From Eubacteriales bacterium (GTDB lineage: Bacteria; Bacillota; Clostridia; Oscillospirales; CAG-382), in assembly GCA_028705495.1 (NCBI GenBank), contig JAQWDK010000001.1, positions 248,970 through 312,969 of the forward strand: a stretch of DNA of 64,000 nt, read 5' to 3'. Shown piece after piece: positions 1-7,579 of this stretch. Both the position numbers and the translations under genes were made by a program. Positions within the stretch are counted from its first letter, which is position 1. Each line of letters begins with the position of its first letter. The notes below the pieces were generated by a model, which saw nothing but the letters and a program-made list of their open reading frames with translations, made no database searches and was not told where the DNA came from.

Positions 1-1176
1 CGTACACTTACCACAGAAAGCCTTGCTGTGTTTATGCCATTCAAGGTTCAGGAGATTATGGACAAAGGCGGCATTTACTTTGGAGAAAATGCAATTTCCC
101 ACAATCTCATTATGTGCAATAAATCAAACCTTATGAACCAATCGTCGTTCCTTTTGGGTGTCCCCGGTTCAGGTAAATCATTTGCAGCAAAAGAGCTTAT
201 CACTTTCCTTATACTCAACACGGAAGATGATATTCTCATTTGTGATCCCGAAGGAGAGTATGCACCTCTTGTTCGTGAAATGGGTGATGTAGGTGAAGTA
301 ATCCGTATTTCAGCTGGAGGAAAAGACCGACTGAACGCAATGTATATGGTTGACGGTTACGGTGAAAACAATCCACTTGTAGTAAAGTCGGAGTTCATTA
401 TGTCTCTTATCGAGCAGATAGATAAGATGGGTGTCAGTTCTCAGGAAAAGTCTATTATTGACCGTTGTATTCGACTTGTCTATGATGAAGCAAAGCAGAA
501 TGGAACTGTACCGACGCTCTGCACCCTGCATGAAAAGCTTTTGGAACAGCCTGAACCCGAAGCACAGGACATTGCATTATCTCTTGAACTTTATACAAGC
601 GGGTCGCTTGATATTTTCGGTAAGGCAAGCAATGTTGACCTTGATAAGCGAGTGGTTGTGTTCGATATTCACGGTCTTGGTTCTCAGCTTAAACCCACGG
701 GACTACTTGTTATCACCGATACAATGTTGAACCGTGTAACCCTAAACTGGAAGAAAGGCAAGCGAACCCACGTTTTCATCGACGAGTTTCACGTTGTCTT
801 TGAGAATGAGTACAGCGGTGCCTTTTTTAACTCCGCTTGGAGACAGTTCCGTAAGCGTAATGCCTTTCCAACGGCAATTACGCAGAATGTAGAATACTTA
901 CTCAACAGTGTTCAAGCAAGAACGAAGCTTTCTAACTCTGAGTTTGTGGTAATGCTTAATCAAGCTGCTTCTGACCGTGAACAACTAGCAGAGCTTCTTA
1001 ACATTTCTGGCGAACAGCTCAGTTATATCACTAATGCCGATTCGGGTTGCGGACTTATTAAGTATGGTTCAGCTCTTGTCCCCTTTGTAAATCGTTTTCC
1101 GCATAATACGAAACTTTATCAGTTGATGACTACACGACCTGGTGAAGGTAAATTTGGAGGTAAATTGAATGGATGA
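1..1176 (+). CDS. VirB4/TraE-type conjugation ATPase, 5'-truncated by window
   Basis: The frame is open from the first base (it reads RTLTTESLAVFMPF), so this is the C-terminal part of a larger protein. Counting from the first methionine at base 28, a Walker A motif GVPGSGKS lies at residues 44-51, DPEGEY at 73-78, a Walker B VFIDEF at about 249-254 and TQNVEYLLNS near 285-294. These are hallmarks of VirB4/TraE ATPases that power type IV secretion in integrative conjugative elements (ICEs) of Firmicutes. The protein would act at the inner face of the membrane. The next frame starts inside its last codons, as in ICE operons. The rest of the transfer operon is not found to the right, so this is the edge of a broken or rearranged element. 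Confidence 0.93.
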   Translation, partial: RTLTTESLAVFMPFKVQEIMDKGGIYFGENAISHNLIMCNKSNLMNQSSFLLGVPGSGKSFAAKELITFLILNTEDDILICDPEGEYAPLVREMGDVGEVIRISAGGKDRLNAMYMVDGYGENNPLVVKSEFIMSLIEQIDKMGVSSQEKSIIDRCIRLVYDEAKQNGTVPTLCTLHEKLLEQPEPEAQDIALSLELYTSGSLDIFGKASNVDLDKRVVVFDIHGLGSQLKPTGLLVITDTMLNRVTLNWKKGKRTHVFIDEFHVVFENEYSGAFFNSAWRQFRKRNAFPTAITQNVEYLLNSVQARTKLSNSEFVVMLNQAASDREQLAELLNISGEQLSYITNADSGCGLIKYGSALVPFVNRFPHNTKLYQLMTTRPGEGKFGGKLNG

Positions 1177-1312
1177 TTTTCGTTCCGACATGTCCGAAGC
1201 AGTTATTTATTTGAAGAAAGCCAGACTAACACTACTCGGTAAAACCTCGAATGAAGTCAAAAAGAATGAAGTGCATGTGCTGTATTCAGTCCGATTGCTT
1301 TTTTCTTCATAA
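1169..1312 (+). pseudogene. truncated conjugation gene downstream of VirB4
   Basis: A 47-residue frame begins with an ATG that overlaps the last codons of the ATPase gene, with GGAGG just upstream. It starts MDDFRSDMSEAVIYLKKARL and ends at a stop after a tail that looks unlike coding sequence. In ICE operons a long secreted peptidase or lysozyme-like gene usually follows VirB4, so I read this as the first ~35 codons of such a gene joined to foreign DNA. The junction is probably between 1270 and 1312. The assignment to a specific family is inference only. Confidence 0.5.
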
Positions 1313-1434
1313 TGATATTCTATATTTCTATACAATAAAATACTTATTCTTTTTGGTGTGAATACCTTGATTCCGACAACCATGATAATAATCGCGAGTA
1401 TTATTGAAGTAAGTACGATCAACCCTTTTTTCAT
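1207..1434 (-). CDS. possible small membrane protein, 3' end rearranged
   Basis: A minus-strand frame starting MKKGLIVLTSIILAIIIMVVG would encode about 75 residues with one N-terminal membrane helix (residues 4-25). Its last ~25 codons lie antisense to the truncated conjugation gene, so the true C-terminus was probably lost at the junction near 1310. No convincing ribosome site precedes the ATG. Possibly a remnant. I do not recognise a family. Confidence 0.28.
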   Translation of the reverse strand: MKKGLIVLTSIILAIIIMVVGIKVFTPKRISILLYRNIEYHYEEKSNRTEYSTCTSFFLTSFEVLPSSVSLAFFK

Positions 1435-1459
1435 TTGATCATCTCTATTTAAAGAGGGG

Positions 1460-1487
1460 GGAGTGTCAATTAGACACTCCATTGTTT
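1460..1487 (+). terminator. hairpin with short T-rich tail
   Basis: GGAGTGTC (1460-1467) and GACACTCC (1473-1480) form a perfect 8-bp stem with a 5-nt loop, followed by ATTGTTTTAT. This could stop plus-strand transcripts leaving the truncated conjugation operon. Confidence 0.4.
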
Positions 1488-1593
1488 TATATTTCTCTAT
1501 TAATAGAAAAGAGAACCTATAATGAATAATACCGTATATTGATTTAAAAACCATGATGCTGTTACATAAATATCAACAGAATGAATTAAAATG

Positions 1594-1647
1594 ATCCCGA
1601 TAGGGTATATCACAATAGATCCAAAGCTAATGATACCCTATCGGGAT
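1594..1647. repeat. 15-bp perfect inverted repeat downstream of hipT, operator-like arms
   Basis: ATCCCGATAGGGTAT (1594-1608) and its exact complement (1633-1647) face each other across 24 nt. Each arm matches the upstream HipB operator candidate TACCCTATAGGGTAT (3264-3278) at 12 of 15 positions. Arm centres are 39 bp apart, close to the 41 bp between the two upstream sites. It sits 16 bp past the hipT stop. It may be a pair of HipB sites, a terminator stem, or both; there is no long T-tract on the minus side. Confidence 0.6.
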
Positions 1648-1662
1648 TATTATCTCCCTGTC

Positions 1663-2607
1663 TTAAAAACAAGCTATTCTCATGTTAATTAGTTCAATCA
1701 AAGATTTTTTCATATTATTAGGCAAAAATGAGTCATAGCACATTGAGATGAACTTATTTTGTTTTGATACGACTTTGTTAATCATGTTTTCAGCAGATTT
1801 TTCAGAAATACCACAGGTAGCTGCGAATTTTAAAAAGTCTTTGCTACGAATATTGGTTTTCTTTCCGTTCATAGGTAAAGCAAATTGTTCTTTGTCTTCG
1901 GGCATTATTACATTAACGGGTAATAAGTCATATGCCGGTGAGAGTATATATTCACCTGAGCCTTCACTTTTTTCAATCATAGAAAAGTTTTTTAGATGCA
2001 TATCTGAATTACCAACAATGAAAGAGAACACCAAGCGCATAAAAAGTTCAGTAGTATCAAGACCTTTGCGTGATGAATATTTATCAATTATTTTAGCACA
2101 GCGTTCATACGAACCTTTGTATTTGTCTTGGGTCAATCGAAAATCAAGTTGACAAAAATCTTCCATTCCAAACATTTGGATACTATTCTTTGTGAACACT
2201 CGGTCTACACGCTTAGTTATATATGCGAATCTTTCACCATCTTTGATAAGAGCATTTGGAACAGTAGTAATACCACTAGTGGAAGCCATCCTCATTACAA
2301 GATGTTCTGCTTCTGGCAGGGCTTCAAATTCTTCGATTTGAGGTTTTAGTATATATCCTGTAGGATAGTTTACAATGGTAAGCCGTTGTTTGCCTTCATG
2401 TGAGTGAAGATGAAGAGACAGCTTTTTTTGAACCCCAGGAACGGTGTGTCCCTTATTAATGCTCTCGTTTGTTAATAATTCTAAAGTTTTTTCATTAATA
2501 TCGATAACGGGTAATTCGTTCGTGCCGAAGAAGCTCTTAATACATGATTTATGCCATCCCGAGCTATTATTTGAACTAAGTGTCTTACCACAGTGTAAAC
2601 AATTCAT
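1663..2607 (-). CDS. hipT: HipT-like Ser/Thr kinase toxin (HipA C-terminal kinase)
   Basis: This 314-residue protein has the HipA-type kinase core only: glycine-rich loop HTVPGVQKK at 54-62, ATP-binding lysine in YILKP (K88), catalytic GNSDMHLKNF at 199-208 (D202), and metal-binding AYDLLP at 225-230. The N-subdomain of HipA is absent and is encoded by the separate upstream gene, as in the HipBST systems described in E. coli O127. HipT there phosphorylates tryptophanyl-tRNA synthetase; the target here is unknown. Where that HipT has two phosphorylated serines in its loop (SIS), this protein has T55 and P57. The N-terminus (CLHC, then WHKSC) resembles a small metal-binding knuckle. Its start overlaps the end of hipS by 4 bases. 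Confidence 0.88.
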   Translation of the reverse strand: MNCLHCGKTLSSNNSSGWHKSCIKSFFGTNELPVIDINEKTLELLTNESINKGHTVPGVQKKLSLHLHSHEGKQRLTIVNYPTGYILKPQIEEFEALPEAEHLVMRMASTSGITTVPNALIKDGERFAYITKRVDRVFTKNSIQMFGMEDFCQLDFRLTQDKYKGSYERCAKIIDKYSSRKGLDTTELFMRLVFSFIVGNSDMHLKNFSMIEKSEGSGEYILSPAYDLLPVNVIMPEDKEQFALPMNGKKTNIRSKDFLKFAATCGISEKSAENMINKVVSKQNKFISMCYDSFLPNNMKKSLIELINMRIACF

Positions 2608-2936
2608 ACTCGATCCTCTCTAACACTCACATTTCCAATACTATCTTTGCATGCAACAAGAAGTAATCCGAAGCGATCTTTAGTGTCGATCTTCCAGTTT
2701 CGGCTGACAACGCTTAATAGCCATCCTTCAGGTATTAATCCATCAAAAAAAGAAAAAATCGTTTTCGATTTGTAGCTCACGGATTGTATTCGCAATGTTA
2801 ATGAAACTGAACTGGGATTAACACCAGCAAGATAATCTGAATCATAGGTAAAGGTGTAACCATCGTCTGTTTCTTTTAATTCACCGGCGAAAACATTTCT
2901 AACAAATATATAGGCTGTTCTAAAAGAGTCCATCAC
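2604..2936 (-). CDS. hipS: HipS-like antitoxin (stand-alone HipA N-subdomain)
   Basis: This 110-residue protein corresponds to the HipA N-terminal subdomain (couple_hipA type): an N-terminal YIFVRNVFAGEL segment, then SLTLR and a C-terminal FFDGLIPEGWLL motif, which in full HipA proteins precedes the kinase. As a separate gene between hipB and hipT it matches HipS, the kinase-neutralising antitoxin of tripartite HipBST modules. ATGA-type overlaps with both neighbours (2933-2936 and 2604-2607) indicate coupled translation and fixed stoichiometry. Confidence 0.85.
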   Translation of the reverse strand: MMDSFRTAYIFVRNVFAGELKETDDGYTFTYDSDYLAGVNPSSVSLTLRIQSVSYKSKTIFSFFDGLIPEGWLLSVVSRNWKIDTKDRFGLLLVACKDSIGNVSVREDRV

Positions 2937-3181
2937 TTAATCCTTTCTTCGCTTTCTTTTTGGATATAATCGTTTTCATCGATTTTAGGTATTCTACCTG
3001 GAACAGCTTCCATACCAAACATTGAAAGAGCGGTGTTTACTTTGTCCATTCGCACCGTCTTTTTACCTTGCTCCAGTTCACGAACAAAACGAAGCCCCAA
3101 ACCAGATCGCAGCGCAAATTCTTCTTGCGTAAGACCTGCCGCTTTTCTGCTGCTTTTAATAAATTTAGCAATTTCATTCAT
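2933..3181 (-). CDS. hipB: HipB-like HTH regulator of the hipBST operon
   Basis: An 82-residue XRE-type helix-turn-helix protein: KSSRKAAGLTQEEFALRSGL and RFVRELEQGKKTVRMD are the HTH core typical of HipB, followed by a C-terminal tail. I start it at 3181, because TGGAG lies 9 nt before that ATG; the upstream ATG at 3196 would be only about 15 nt from the predicted transcript start and lacks a ribosome site. HipB binds palindromes in its own promoter, and two are present at 3224-3235 and 3264-3277. In HipBST, HipB alone neutralises weakly and HipS is the antitoxin. Confidence 0.88.
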   Translation of the reverse strand: MNEIAKFIKSSRKAAGLTQEEFALRSGLGLRFVRELEQGKKTVRMDKVNTALSMFGMEAVPGRIPKIDENDYIQKESEERIK

Positions 3182-3216
3182 TATATTGCGCTCCATTCAA
3201 TGATTATTTTACGAGT

Positions 3217-3278
3217 ATTATATACCCTTTAGGGTTTAATGTCAACGACATTATTTTTAAAAGTACCCTATAGGGTAT
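3217..3278 (-). promoter_or_regulatory. hipBST promoter with two HipB operators
   Basis: On the minus strand TTGACA (3240-3245) and TATAAT (3217-3222) are separated by exactly 17 nt. Operator 1, ACCCTTTAGGGT (3224-3235), fills the spacer. Operator 2, TACCCTATAGGGTA (3264-3277), is a perfect 14-bp palindrome just upstream of the -35. Their centres are 41 bp apart, about four helical turns, so two dimers would sit on the same DNA face and shut the promoter. Confidence 0.85.
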
Positions 3279-3531
3279 AAAAACATACATAATTTTAATT
3301 AAGTTACAACAACTACAACGTGTTCTATATGCTCAATTTGATTTTATTTATGTATACCAATGTCTCCGGATGATGTTCCAAAAAGAGATGAACCCAACAA
3401 AGAAGAAAGCATTACCACGCCACCTTCATTTATGGTAGGCAATGGCTGAATTAATGTAACGGAAAAATAAATAGTGTAAGTCAAAGTAGAAAGCTACTTT
3501 TTTTCGTCATACACTTTTTTGGAGGATGCTC
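3279..3531. other. intergenic stretch with a short orphan frame
   Basis: No convincing gene is present. A plus-strand frame of 29 codons (3360-3449), MSPDDVPKRDEPNKEES..., looks like the hydrophilic proline-rich tail of a larger protein and may be a fragment of a lost gene; it has no ribosome site. The stretch ends in the hairpin at 3473-3520. Confidence 0.3.
3473..3520 (+). terminator. terminator-like hairpin directly before a ribosome site
   Basis: AGTGTA (3473-3478) pairs with TACACT (3510-3515) and AAGTAG pairs with CTACTT inside it. The stem is followed by T6 and then at once by GGAGGATG, the ribosome site of the next frame. It may act as an attenuator rather than a simple terminator. 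Confidence 0.45.
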
Positions 3532-3909
3532 ATGAAAAATACCAAGGGAGAAGTCTGCCCAAAATTAAAAATATCTGTTTCCGGAAGGGAAGGAAGAATC
3601 AGAATCGGAAACGGAGTAGTCAAAGTTCTCGGAAACCCGTAATATATCTGTATTTATGTTTCTACCAACAATGATGCATTGATGGTTCGGCCTTGTGAGA
3701 AAAAAGAATTTTTGTCAATTAAGGTTACAAAAAACGATAATGTGATACCAAAGGAAAATTTACGCACAATCAGCCTTCAATTCGTTTCTGAACTATGTTT
3801 AAAGAATGGTTGGAACATAAACGGCACTTATCAAATGCAGGGAGTATATGTTGAATCGTTAAATGCCACCGTGTTTTATTACAAAAATGCAGTTCTTAAG
3901 CAAACATAA
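3532..3909 (+). pseudogene. unknown 125-codon gene interrupted by an in-frame TAA
   Basis: The ATG at 3532 follows a strong GGAGG site and reads MKNTKGEVCPKLKISV... for 36 codons to TAA at 3640-3642. The same frame then continues without a break (YICIYVSTNNDALMVRP...) to the stop at 3907-3909. Both halves read as one small protein, so the TAA is most simply a nonsense mutation, for example GAA to TAA. Without it the product would be 125 residues, soluble, with a basic N-terminal half (SGREGRIRIGNGVVKVLG). I do not recognise the family. Position next to broken conjugation genes suggests it belonged to a mobile element. Confidence 0.6.
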
Positions 3910-4210
3910 CAAAGATTCGGTTGAATATAATTTATTATGAGTAAAATAATGGTATCAAAATAATTTCGGATTATCATGGAAAGAGGGAATGGCTCCGCTA
4001 TTGAGTCTGTGAGTAAATTATAAAAAACAAGATGTTATTTCCCGGTATATTGCAAAATTGCCGTTCTTGTAAACATTTATAATAAGTCTTACGACTAACC
4101 TTTGCTTGAAAATAAATCCGCAGATATGATTTTCTCCGATTACGAAATTGTTTAATCCTACGAAAATTGTAATTATAGAACTATAACATAATATTAATAT
4201 AATGAAAGAA

Positions 4211-4253
4211 ACACCTAAAAGCTTAGTTTTTTGCTTTTAGGTGTTCTTTTTTA
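4211..4253 (+). terminator. strong Rho-independent terminator
   Basis: ACACCTAAAAGC (4211-4222) and GCTTTTAGGTGT (4233-4244) form a perfect 12-bp stem followed by TCTTTTTT. It would end transcripts from the interrupted gene upstream. The rest of 3910-4280 is AT-rich and shows no gene. Confidence 0.85.
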
Positions 4254-4280
4254 ATGCTATAAAACATTGAAAGTTAAGAA

Positions 4281-4642
4281 GGCGTTTTTGTCCCTAAGAT
4301 GCCATTAGCACTTGACGAGCTGCCACAGATTTTTAATATATTAGCCGGCCAAATGAGTATCATCGGGCCAAGACCCGCATTGTGGAATCAGGACGACCTC
4401 GTCGCTGAGCGTGACAAGTACGGCGCAAACGATGTCCGCCCCGGTCTTTCCGGCTGGGCACAAATCAACGGTCGCGATGAGCTTGAGATACCAGCAAAAG
4501 CAAGACTTGACGGTGAGTATGTTTTTAAATGAGCTTATCAATGGACTTGAAATGCTTTTGGGGGACAGTCGTAAAAGTACTAAAACACGATGGTGTTGTC
4601 GAAGGCGGTACTGGTGTGATTGAACAAAAATACTCCGCTTAA
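4281..4642 (+). pseudogene. remnant of a bacterial sugar transferase (exopolysaccharide initiation)
   Basis: Only the C-terminal third of a WcaJ/EpsL-type polyprenyl-phosphate sugar-1-phosphate transferase remains. LDELPQIFNIL, MSIIGPRPALW and RPGLSGWAQINGRDEL are the family's diagnostic motifs. The membrane-anchoring N-terminus is absent. The frame stops at 4530-4532, but the expected C-terminus (LSMDLKCFWGTVVKVLKHDG then VVEGGTGVIEQ) continues in another frame to 4642, so there is also a frameshift near 4525. This is a decayed gene from a capsule or exopolysaccharide locus. Confidence 0.85.
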
Positions 4643-4666
4643 ACACTGCTAGAGAATCGGTGTTTT
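4641..4666 (+). terminator. hairpin after the sugar-transferase remnant
   Basis: AAACACTG (4641-4648) pairs with CGGTGTTT (4658-4665) and is followed by TT and, a little later, TATTTTTTG. It probably is the original terminator of the decayed gene. Confidence 0.6.
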
Positions 4667-4827
4667 TAACGGGGTATTTTTTGTTACTTGAGCATAAGGA
4701 TTACAAGAATATCATATTTATACAATTATAAATGATTAGATATAGTATGATACCCATGTATAGTCTTATTAATAAGTTTTTAGTAGTTCTACAAAATAGA
4801 GTCATCCTTCCTTTTTATCTTATTGTA

Positions 4828-5490
4828 CTAAACCCTTGATTTAAGGACAATTAAATTATCTTCAGCAAGAAGTTCAGTTTGTGCGTCAAGAACCGCCATT
4901 ACATCATCATCACGAATAATTGCGATAATATTAATTCCCTCTGTTTGTCTAAGCCTAAGTTTTTGTAAACTTTTTCCTAACCACTGTGAATGAGGTTTCA
5001 TTTCTAAAATGTCGTATTTGTCAGAGCGATGAATATAATCCATTAAATCATTTGTAATAAGTCCATATGCAATGCGCTCTCCCATCTCTTTTTCAGGTAA
5101 AATTACACGATCTACACCTATTGATTCCAGTATTTGTTTTTGGCGAGGACCATTAGCTTTCGCTAAAATATAATTTACACCCATTTCTTTAACAATACTT
5201 GCAGTAATTGCTGCTGCTTCAAAATCTGCACTGAATGCAATAATAACAACATCAAAATTACCAATCCCTATTTTATCTAATGCTGTTTTATCAGATGCAT
5301 CAGCCAAAAATGCATGGGTTGTATAATCTGAAACTTCTTGTATTATTTGCTCATTTATGTCACAGCACAAAACATTAAACCCATTATCGAAAAGAGTTTT
5401 CGAGATACTACGACCGAATTTTCCAAGTCCTAAAACTGCAAACTGGGTTGTTCTATTTATTTGTATTTTTTTATTTTTTCTTTTCTTCAT
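4828..5490 (-). CDS. ktrA: KtrA/TrkA-type RCK subunit of a potassium transporter
   Basis: A 220-residue cytosolic gating subunit. The Rossmann motif GLGKFGRS (residues 21-28) and the acidic end of strand 2 (CCDIN) bind nucleotide; the C-terminal ~75 residues form an RCK_C domain. KtrA rings open or close the KtrB pore in response to ATP/ADP and c-di-AMP in relatives. I start at 5490 because AGAGGA lies 8 nt upstream, rather than at the GTG 18 bases earlier. It follows ktrB with a gap of about 20 bp and is the last gene of the long V-ATPase operon. Confidence 0.9.
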   Translation of the reverse strand: MKKRKNKKIQINRTTQFAVLGLGKFGRSISKTLFDNGFNVLCCDINEQIIQEVSDYTTHAFLADASDKTALDKIGIGNFDVVIIAFSADFEAAAITASIVKEMGVNYILAKANGPRQKQILESIGVDRVILPEKEMGERIAYGLITNDLMDYIHRSDKYDILEMKPHSQWLGKSLQKLRLRQTEGINIIAIIRDDDVMAVLDAQTELLAEDNLIVLKSRV

Positions 5491-5510
5491 GAATAAAGTT
5501 CCTCTCACGA

Positions 5511-6932
5511 TTATCCTATCATAACATCCTCTTCGGCATATTGTATAACATCATCACCGTTGCGGAGACCATTTGACAGTGAAATAATTAATGTTATTGG
5601 ACCTATACGTCCTACAAACATACAAAGCATCAATACAAATTTACCTATTTCTGATAAAAAAGGTGTAATTCCTGTACTTAATCCAACTGTACCAAGTGCT
5701 GAAGATACTTCAAAAAGCAAATCAGATATATCGTGTGTAAATATAGAATGATTTTCTGTTATTGAAAGAATTGCAGTACCAGCAAATAACATCAATAGCA
5801 TTAAAACAGTAATTGTTAAAGACTTTTGTAATGTTAAAACTGATAGTGTTCTCTCAAACACAACTATCTTTTTACGACCTTTAATGATTGACCAAACACT
5901 ACAAAGGATAATGGCGAGGGTTACAGTTTTAATGCCACCAGCTGTCCCCCCTGGAGAACCACCGATAAACATATAGAGACTTGAAAATAATTTAGAAACT
6001 CCTGTGAGACCGTCCTGTGGGATGGTTGCAAAACCAGCAGTTCTGAGTGTAACTGATTGGAATAAGGATCTTAATACTTTTTGAAAAAATGGTAGGTTTC
6101 CTATTGTTTGGGGATTATTATATTCAAAAGATAAAAAGAAAACAGTGCCTAATATCAAAAGTGTTACTGTCATAATTAGCGCAAGTTTTGTATGAAGAGA
6201 AAAACGACTTCTTTTATTATATTGCCTTGAAAACCAATACCTAATCCTATCAAGTAAATCTCTCCAAACAGCGAACCCAATTCCTCCAATTATGATTAGC
6301 GTCATAACTACAATATTGATATAAACATTACCTGCATATGGTATTAAGCTTTTCTCACCAAGTATATCAAAACCAGCATTGCAAAATGCAGAAACAGAGT
6401 GGAATATTCCATAAAATAGAGCATTATACCAAATAACACCTTTATGTAGAAATGAAAAAAACAGAAATAATGCTCCGATAAGTTCACAAATAAGAGTGCC
6501 TTTAATTACAAACATTACCATGCGAACCATTCCGCCAAGAGATAAATTATTGAAAGCTGCTTGAATAGCAAGTCTACTTTTCAATGAAATTTTCTTTCCG
6601 ATGTTAACCATAAAAAACGTGAAAATTGAAATCAAGCTTAGTCCACCAATTTGAATTAAAATCAGGATTACAATTTTTCCGAAAATACTCCATGTAGTTG
6701 CAGTAGTAAGAGTAACTAATCCTGTAACACATACGGCAGAAACCGAAGTAAAAAAAGCATCAAGAACAGATATGTTTATATTCTGAGCACGCGAAACAGG
6801 AAGAGATAGGAGAACACCTCCAATTATAATAATAAGTAAAAAACTTAATGTTATGATTTGTGCTGGAGAGAGTTTTTTTTGTAGTTTCTTAACTAAGAAT
6901 GGTGTGCTTAACTCTATTTTTATTTTTGCCAT
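5511..6932 (-). CDS. ntpJ: KtrB/NtpJ-type sodium-coupled potassium transporter
   Basis: A 473-residue membrane protein of the TrkH/KtrB/HKT family with four pore loops. The selectivity-filter segments are visible: AVCVTGLVT, AFCNAGFD, LRTAGFAT and LGTVGLST, each with the key glycine. It lies 17 bp after ntpD. In Enterococcus hirae the homologous gene ntpJ closes the ntp operon and encodes Na+-stimulated K+ uptake. Here ktrA follows, so a full KtrAB-type system is co-transcribed with the sodium pump, which makes sense for exchanging cytoplasmic Na+ for K+. Confidence 0.92.
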   Translation of the reverse strand: MAKIKIELSTPFLVKKLQKKLSPAQIITLSFLLIIIIGGVLLSLPVSRAQNINISVLDAFFTSVSAVCVTGLVTLTTATTWSIFGKIVILILIQIGGLSLISIFTFFMVNIGKKISLKSRLAIQAAFNNLSLGGMVRMVMFVIKGTLICELIGALFLFFSFLHKGVIWYNALFYGIFHSVSAFCNAGFDILGEKSLIPYAGNVYINIVVMTLIIIGGIGFAVWRDLLDRIRYWFSRQYNKRSRFSLHTKLALIMTVTLLILGTVFFLSFEYNNPQTIGNLPFFQKVLRSLFQSVTLRTAGFATIPQDGLTGVSKLFSSLYMFIGGSPGGTAGGIKTVTLAIILCSVWSIIKGRKKIVVFERTLSVLTLQKSLTITVLMLLMLFAGTAILSITENHSIFTHDISDLLFEVSSALGTVGLSTGITPFLSEIGKFVLMLCMFVGRIGPITLIISLSNGLRNGDDVIQYAEEDVMIG

Positions 6933-6949
6933 ATTAACACCTAATGTTT

Positions 6950-7576
6950 TTAAATCTCTGGCGATATCTCATAATCCTGCATTTTTATCAATCGAGTAAC
7001 CCTGTCTCTCTCATTATCTTCAAGACGCATTTTTATGAACCGTATTGTTTCTTTCAACTGAGGTATTGTCATATATTCCAAAGCGTTTACTCTTCTGCGT
7101 GTCTTTTCTAATTCAGCTGAAAGGATAACATAGTGCTTTTCCAGTTGTGCCAGACGCAAGAAATCCTGAAAAAGCTTCGACATCTTTTGTTTTGTCTCGT
7201 TTAAAGCCGGTGAAAGAGAAAAGCTCTTAGTTCTATCCGGCCCAGAGTTTTTAAATGACATAATAGGAACGATTACACCCATCTGATTTTTGGATTGTAT
7301 GTCAACCTCTATCATTGGCTCAGTAATTAGACAACTCGCCAAGATCTCTGTTTGTGAGAATGCGGATTTTGCAAGTGTCGCTTGATGGTTGATATTTCGG
7401 TATTGCTTTTCTACGTTTAAGCGAAGAGATGCTGTTTCTTTAATAATCGCAATAAACTGCCTCATTAGTTCATCTTGTTTATCTTTAAGGAGCTTATGTC
7501 CTCTTTCAGATAACTGAAGTTGCTTTTTTAAACGAGACAGCTCCATGCGTGTAGGACTTACTGGAAGCAAGCTCAT
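6950..7576 (-). CDS. ntpD: V-type ATPase subunit D (central stalk)
   Basis: A 208-residue, mostly helical protein starting MSLLPVSPTRMELSRLKKQL, the conserved N-terminus of V/A-ATPase subunit D, with a second long helix near the C-terminus (RRRVNALEYMTIPQLKETI). It forms the rotating shaft inside the A3B3 head. It sits 3 bp after ntpB. In E. hirae a small ntpH frame separates D from J; here there is no room for one. Confidence 0.95.
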   Translation of the reverse strand: MSLLPVSPTRMELSRLKKQLQLSERGHKLLKDKQDELMRQFIAIIKETASLRLNVEKQYRNINHQATLAKSAFSQTEILASCLITEPMIEVDIQSKNQMGVIVPIMSFKNSGPDRTKSFSLSPALNETKQKMSKLFQDFLRLAQLEKHYVILSAELEKTRRRVNALEYMTIPQLKETIRFIKMRLEDNERDRVTRLIKMQDYEISPEI

Positions 7577-7579
7577 ATT

